Both the position numbers and the translations under genes were made by a program. The notes under the pieces are model-generated. The model did no database searches, was not told the origin of the DNA, and saw only the letters and a program-made list of their open reading frames with translations. 64,000 nt of DNA from Capniomyces stellatus (taxonomy: Eukaryota; Kickxellomycota; Harpellomycetes; Harpellales; Legeriomycetaceae), in assembly GCA_001661515.1 (NCBI GenBank), contig LUVW01000045.1, forward strand, positions 159,024 to 223,023, given 5' to 3'. Position 1 is the first letter of the stretch, and the number at the start of each line of letters is the position of its first letter. Shown piece by piece: positions 58,946 through 64,000 of the stretch.

Positions 58946-59255
58946 TTATTTTAACTTCTCTTCTAGGAGCTTTATTTTTTTAAAATGGCTACTTTCACCA
59001 ATATTGACAAACTAATATAATGCAATTGTAAAAACAATAAAAACAACGATTTATTGAAGAAAAGCCCAATAAAGGAAAAAAAACGGTTAAATGGTACTGA
59101 TAGCATTTTTACTAGTTGTAGATAAATAAATAATTTATATATAAATATATATCATATGATTAAAGAAACCAATGCTTGCTATATCAATAAAACGGGCCTA
59201 AAATCAAGAAATGTGTTGGCATAGCCCAGGCTTTCATTAGCCATTATTACTATTA
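58946..59255. other. AT-rich spacer between convergent elements
   Basis: A/T runs, including a run of TATATAAATATATA near 59135. No gene seen. Confidence 0.5.
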
Positions 59256-61220
59256 TTAGAAACAGCAGCAGAATGGAACCAGGAATATCCACATCATTAC
59301 GAATACTACCGGGAACAATCTAAGAATAAAATCAACAATATCAGTTTCTCCCAAGTTGAACAAAGTTGCAAAGTTGCAAATGGCAGTTTCCACAACCAGC
59401 TTATTGTTTGCAAAGTACTTGTGAACGCCGTTCAGCGACTTTACAAAACTGCTAGTATTCCCACTGGCAATCCTATACGAATCATGTATGCCTATAGTGA
59501 TAAGTGCCCTGTATTTTCCGCAGTTACTCAGTGCCTTGGCCAAATCGCTTTGGAATCTAGAGTTGTCCTTGTTTGCCAAGTACATGACAATTTTAAGCAT
59601 ATTGCTTATTTCTTCTCGTTCGTGCTTCAAAGTTCCAGTTAATATTTTTCCAAAGCTTTTCTTGTTTCCTGTAGGAATAATGTTTGCTCTGCACCCATAA
59701 GTCTTGCTTATCATCGCCTCGAGCTTGCTAACCAGCTCAACAACCTCTTTAATTTTAGATCCTTTAGGGGCACGCTTGAGTTTATGTAGGGTTCTGAATA
59801 CATGCTGCATAAAGTCTACTAGCGCTGATTTAGCCGCCTTATCCTTGTGGAGACCCTTGAACACATCAGATACAATTTTAGCTATTTCTATCTCGTTCCC
59901 CTTTATGCTCTTAATGGCGTTATCTATACCATCACTTAGTCCCTTTCCGTTTTCTGCAATGATTTTCCCACCCTTGGCAATCTGTGCTTTAAATTTCTTT
60001 TGGTTGTTTAGTCCTACTTGTACAAACAGACCAAAGAACTCGGTTATCTGAACACTTCCTCTCGACAACCCTTCTTTGCCGGCTGCTATTACCTGTGCCA
60101 ATTCTTTACTATTACCGGTGGTTATAGCCTTATTCAACAGAACCATTGGCTTAACAACGTCATTGAACTCCAATTCGTCCTCTTTTGAACTAGTTGCGTT
60201 GAATTTTGGAACAGTTATTTTGTCAAAAGATCTGCTATCTACTTTTCCACTGGCTAGTGGTTTGCATGTGCATTTAGTTAAATCAACTTTGGGCGCAATA
60301 GAGCTAAGTTTGGGCTGAATTGGCAAAGCAAGCGTAGGCTTCACGATTGTAGTTTTTGAAATTCTGGTGGGGTACAGTACTGGTTTAACATGGCTCGACT
60401 TGTGTTTTCTCATTAGGGTTTTTTTACGATTTGCAGACATTGGCTTGGTGCTATACTTTGACTTGGTGCTGTACTTTGACTTGTGCTTGCTCATTATGGT
60501 TTGCTTGCGCCTTGTAGTCTTTGGATTGGTGCTATACTTTGACTTGGTGCTATACTTTGGCTTAGTGCTGTACTTTGACTTGAGATTTGGCAAGCTGGTT
60601 AGGTTTAGACCCGCTTTTATTGCGTTAGTTGCAGGCTTTGGTGTACTCATGAAAAGCTTTTTAGTTGCAATGGGCTTTGTTCTGGGATTTCCAGCTCTGC
60701 TAGAGACTGCGGGTTGTTTGTTTTTCATGGTGATAAACTTGTTTTTATATTTTGTTATAGACCGTGCTACAGTTCTGGTAACAAACTTGGTGTTGTCCAC
60801 GGTTCTCACTTGGTTCCCAAACTTGGTAACAAATAGAGTTCGATTTTTAGTAACAACCTTTGTTTCAGCTGTTGGTGCTGGTATAACTGCTGGTATAATT
60901 GCTGCTCTATTAACCTGTGCAGCGTTGTAAACTGACTTGTATATAGTCTTGTAATCTGTGAACGATTTGGTAACAGTCTTAATACGCGCTGGGGCTTTGT
61001 TTTTTTTGGCATACTTGTGCTTTTTAAGCCCTCTAAGGATGTCGTAGTCAAGGTCTTCATGGTGGTTGAAGTCTCTATACTTGTACCAGCGGTATTTCTT
61101 GTCTGTCAATTCTTTATCGATTATATCGTCAAGCTCCTGATCAGTGTTTGCACTTTCAGCACCAATCACCGACTTTGCTGCTAAGAAGCAAGCAAAGGTA
61201 GCTACAGTATTGTATCTCAT
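59256..61220 (-). CDS. Secreted or surface protein with KYST repeats
   Basis: This intronless ORF encodes 654 aa. A signal peptide is clear (MRYNTVATFACFLAAKSVIGA). Residues about 75-190 are rich in basic and Thr residues with a recurring TVTK/TxYK pattern. Residues about 210-300 carry five KYST units in two clusters plus two related RRKQTIMSKHKS / RKKTLMRKHKS blocks, an evident internal duplication. Beyond about 330 there is a larger helical domain with few Cys. The protein ends in a hydrophobic stretch finishing MMWIFLVPFCCCF, which could be a tail anchor or a GPI-attachment signal. The very basic repeat region could bind wall polysaccharide or polyanions; that is inference. I know no homologue. 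The start is the ATG opening the signal peptide. Confidence 0.75.
   Translation of the reverse strand: MRYNTVATFACFLAAKSVIGAESANTDQELDDIIDKELTDKKYRWYKYRDFNHHEDLDYDILRGLKKHKYAKKNKAPARIKTVTKSFTDYKTIYKSVYNAAQVNRAAIIPAVIPAPTAETKVVTKNRTLFVTKFGNQVRTVDNTKFVTRTVARSITKYKNKFITMKNKQPAVSSRAGNPRTKPIATKKLFMSTPKPATNAIKAGLNLTSLPNLKSKYSTKPKYSTKSKYSTNPKTTRRKQTIMSKHKSKYSTKSKYSTKPMSANRKKTLMRKHKSSHVKPVLYPTRISKTTIVKPTLALPIQPKLSSIAPKVDLTKCTCKPLASGKVDSRSFDKITVPKFNATSSKEDELEFNDVVKPMVLLNKAITTGNSKELAQVIAAGKEGLSRGSVQITEFFGLFVQVGLNNQKKFKAQIAKGGKIIAENGKGLSDGIDNAIKSIKGNEIEIAKIVSDVFKGLHKDKAAKSALVDFMQHVFRTLHKLKRAPKGSKIKEVVELVSKLEAMISKTYGCRANIIPTGNKKSFGKILTGTLKHEREEISNMLKIVMYLANKDNSRFQSDLAKALSNCGKYRALITIGIHDSYRIASGNTSSFVKSLNGVHKYFANNKLVVETAICNFATLFNLGETDIVDFILRLFPVVFVMMWIFLVPFCCCF
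60400..60590 (-). repeat. Internal coding repeat (KYST units)
   Basis: Copies of a 15-18-bp unit encoding K-Y-S-T-K/N-P/S lie in two clusters within the secreted protein. A longer duplicated block that includes the RKxTxMxKHKS motif spans both. Confidence 0.75.
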
Positions 61221-62555
61221 GACCGGTTATTTTTCCAAAAGTAGGGTGTAGATGGAGGAGTAGTTATAGGAGAGGATTCTTGGCTGATTTTTAGACTTAA
61301 AGTGTTGTTTACGAGTATTTTGAACACTTGGTGTGCTTAATAGAGCAAATAACTGAAAGTAATAAACTTTGAAGGTACGCAAGCTTATATTTATATTGCA
61401 TGGGATGCGTTGTAAATTTTTTATGATTCAAAAATACCTTACAGGCAACCAAAAAGTTTATTAACTTTGATTCAAAATAAATAAATAAGATTATAAGTGA
61501 TTGTGGCTCTTTCATTTCTAAACAGATAATCTCGATCGAGGTCGAAGAGTATTGTATAGTTAATTAGATTACTGCTAATATTGCCTTTTGGACGCATCAA
61601 ACTCGTAAATGCAGTATTAGGGTGGATGCTTTTATATTAACCTCCCTTTTTCTATGTTATGATTTATTTATTTTTATAAAGGGCCAATTTTAATTTATTA
61701 CCCAGAATCACGATGTTGGAGCTGAATAACATTATCATTATTGTTCTTGTTTTTAGACCAAAGGTTATTTTATTCCAATCAACCCCAGTTAGATTAAGTT
61801 TAGACCTGGGCCAACCGAAAAAATACTTATAGTTGCGTTTAATCCAAGTTTTCATTTGCTACTCGACAAAGTGTATCTTGGATCTGAAAATCAAATAAAA
61901 TTAAACTATATTGAACTTAGCTGGAACAAGAGTACTAAAAGTCATTCCTGTAGAGTAATACAGTCATAATTGTAATAATGATAAAGAAGCACCAGATTTC
62001 TGACTAGACCAAGTATCTAATGTAAAGTCAAGTTTGGAATATTGTGTAGCTCAAATACAATACAATACAATACGTATGGTATGGTATGGTATAGTGTGAT
62101 GCGGCGTTATTAGTTTGGGGGAGTTCAACTCTTGCTAGGTATATACACAAGACTGTATTGTATTTGCAACTTCTGTATCTGAACCACCCTTAATTTTATT
62201 TTGTTTCATTAATAAGCCCATTCTTCAAATAAAAAAAAAGATAAATGTGCTGATATCATTATATGGATGTTGTAAGGGCGGTTAAAATGTAAAACACTCA
62301 CAGCAAATAAAGCGGTTAAACAATAATGGGTATAAAAAAACTGCAATGGGTAATAATTGATATAGGAAAAAAAAAATAAAGCGGAAAAATGGAAAAATAG
62401 TACAAAATAAGCACAAGAAACATTGAAATAAAAAACAAACTATAAAAGCAATTCAGCACAAAAAAAAAGTCATTACACTTTTTGTATCAAGATCAATATA
62501 ATTAAAAGCCAAAAGGACTAAAGGTAAACTAAATCGGAAAAGGAAAAGAGCAAGA
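61221..62555. other. AT-rich intergenic region
   Basis: Upstream DNA for the minus-strand secreted gene; a TATAAATATAAG element on the minus strand near 61385-61396 is a possible TATA box. A short ACAAT/GGTAT pentanucleotide pair of arrays lies at 62058-62092. No gene seen. Confidence 0.45.
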
Positions 62556-63889
62556 ATGGAGAGAAGTGTAGAGAAAAAGCCGAGACACGTTAATATAGAG
62601 TAAGAGCAGTTGTAGTAAAAAAGAAGAGTAGAGTAGAAAAGAGAAAAGAGAAAATATAAAAAAACCGGGTTGGTAGAAGTAGCTGGATAACAGAAGGACT
62701 AAAATAAAAAATGTGCCAATTTTTAGGGTGTTTGGAGATATAATCTGCAGTGTGTGTGCAAAGTCGTTTAAATATGGTTAGTAAATATGGATTGTTGAAA
62801 GAGAGAGATATGGGGAAGGCGAGAGTCAGTAAAACGGGAAGTGATATCAAAGTGGACAGAAATGTAAAAGAGGGAGAGAATTAAATAAGGATGAAAATAA
62901 ATGCAATAATGTAGAGAGATCGAAGCAAAGACTGGGGCAATTATACGGGGATTGTTACTACGAATTTAAATGTTCGGACTGTAACAATGGAGAAGATCAT
63001 TACGAGAGATTGCAAGTTAGCTGGCAAGTGCAGATAAAAGAAAAGAGGGTGGATTGTAGTAAGATGAATGATGAAAGGAAGGGGGTATTAATTGGAAGGA
63101 AACAATGGTGTTGGTTTGAACTGAAATAGGGTGCAAGCGGTTCATTTGATAATGTACCATTTAAAGATGATGGATCCGACAAAAAAATACTTTAAATGGA
63201 AGGAGAATATATGTGCAAAGTTTGACGAGTATTGGGACTATTTGATGCCAGAGAAGATCAGTAAGTAAAAGGGGATAAAGAGAAGGGGGATAAAGAAAAG
63301 GGGATAAAGAAAAGGGGATAAAGATAAATAAACATGTACTTGAATGTGGAATAGGGACAGCAACTTGGCACAATACAGTAGCAGGGTGTATTTCGACACA
63401 CAATGCGCTTTTCAAGTCGGGGTTTGAAGAGACGCAGCAGAATGGGTTTTGGACGTTGATAGAGGTAGAGAAGCCGTGCAGAGATGGATTCAGCAAGTCA
63501 ACAAGGCTTAAAGAATCGAACAAGACATTAAAGACAGGAATAAAGGAAGAAAGCAACGCAGCGAAGAAAAAGAAAAACAGAGAAAAGGAAAGAGAAAAAG
63601 AGAAAATAGCGCAGATTAATAAAGCCAAATTAAACGAAGATTTGAGCAGGGAGGGGGCAGGAATCAACCGGGTGAGGCTGAACTATGAGTCAGACTGCAG
63701 CAGCTTGACTTCAGAGTGTTTGAACCAGCGAGGCTACTGGTCAGAGGATGAAAGTTTGGACGAGTACAAGGAAGGCAGAAAGCGGATAAAACACGAAGAC
63801 GGTGGAGCCGAGGGTAGAGCCAGAGATAAAAGAGAAAAACGAACCAATAAAAGAGCAAAGAGAATAGAAGAAATTTATGGGGTATTAAG
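62556..63889 (+). CDS. Chromatin protein with ASH2/Polycomb-like type zinc and winged-helix module (3' incomplete)
   Basis: Five exons lie in the window: 62556-62599, 62727-62776, 62915-63023, 63130-63260 and 63355-63889. The last ends at a GTAAGT donor, so the gene runs on past the window. About 289 residues are visible. A CxxC pair (DIICSVCAKSF) and a second one (YYEFKCSDCNNGEDHYERL) resemble an atypical PHD. VSWVQAVHLIMYHL, KKYFKWKENICAKFDEYWDY and TATWHNTVAGCISTHNALF follow. This order matches the extended PHD plus winged helix of Polycomb-like (PHF1/MTF2) and ASH2 proteins, which bind DNA at chromatin. The rest is Lys/Glu-rich with possible nuclear signals. Intron 3 begins GCAAGT, and only this donor restores the conserved W-V junction. 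Confidence 0.75.
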
Positions 63890-64000
63890 GTAAGTCAAAG
63901 TAAAGTAAAGTTAAATTCAAAAGTAGGAAAATGTAAAGATAAAAGGATTAAGAATAATGAAAAACAAGGAAATAAATAAAGAAATAAATAACTTTTATAC

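Overview
This is an AT-rich eukaryotic window with short spliceosomal introns, and it is almost certainly fungal. The fungal markers are a copper-fist transcription factor, a YLR419W/DHX29-type DEAH helicase, a Pho85-type (PCL) cyclin and a stand-alone Mte1/ZGRF1-domain protein. Intron density is high (ZW10 has 13 exons, ATG7 has 11), intergenic DNA is long and AT-rich, and secreted repeat proteins and decayed secreted hydrolases are present. Together these suggest an early-diverging filamentous lineage rather than a budding yeast. A Zoopagomycota/Kickxellomycotina-like origin is my inference, not something the sequence proves.

Layout, left to right. 0-4.3 kb: AT-rich DNA holding a decayed GDSL esterase. 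4.4-8.2 kb: ATG7 (+). 8.5-9.9 kb: a FYVE-like/RING ubiquitin ligase (-). 11.2 kb: tRNA-Gly(UCC) (-). 13.1-14.8 kb: a large secreted protein with a collagen-like tail (+). 14.9-15.4 kb: a frameshifted relic of the MCM7 C terminus (-). 16.4-17.1 kb: a Cys-rich orphan (-). 18.4-22.5 kb: ZW10 (-). 23.1-28.4 kb: a 1763-aa DEAH helicase (+). 28.7-33.1 kb: a ZGRF1-domain protein followed by a ZGRF1-like SF1 helicase (+). 33.2-34.6 kb: ARP3 (-). 36.2-37.5 kb: a broken trypsin-like protease (+). 37.5-42.2 kb: a gene desert. 42.2-44.3 kb: copper-fist factor (+). 47.2-49.1 kb: VPS72/SWC2 (-). 49.9-51.7 kb: CSTF2/RNA15 (-). 52.4-53.7 kb: KAE1 (+). 54.3-54.6 kb: mitochondrial uS13 (-). 57.5-58.5 kb: PCL-type cyclin (+). 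58.8 kb: a GC-rich protein relic. 59.3-61.2 kb: a secreted KYST-repeat protein (-). 62.6 kb to the edge: a chromatin protein with an ASH2/Polycomb-like type zinc/winged-helix module (+, incomplete).

Most intact genes are housekeeping and are not functionally clustered. The exception is the tandem pair at 28.7-33.1 kb: the two proteins correspond to the two ends of animal ZGRF1 (an N-terminal DUF2439 domain and a C-terminal UPF1-like helicase, acting in recombination and replication-fork repair), encoded here by adjacent co-oriented genes. The second genome-level signal is the splice sites: five of roughly 50 introns that I could place by reading frame begin with GC (always GCAAGT). The exon coordinates given below were worked out by hand from reading frame and splice consensus, so single-base errors are possible.
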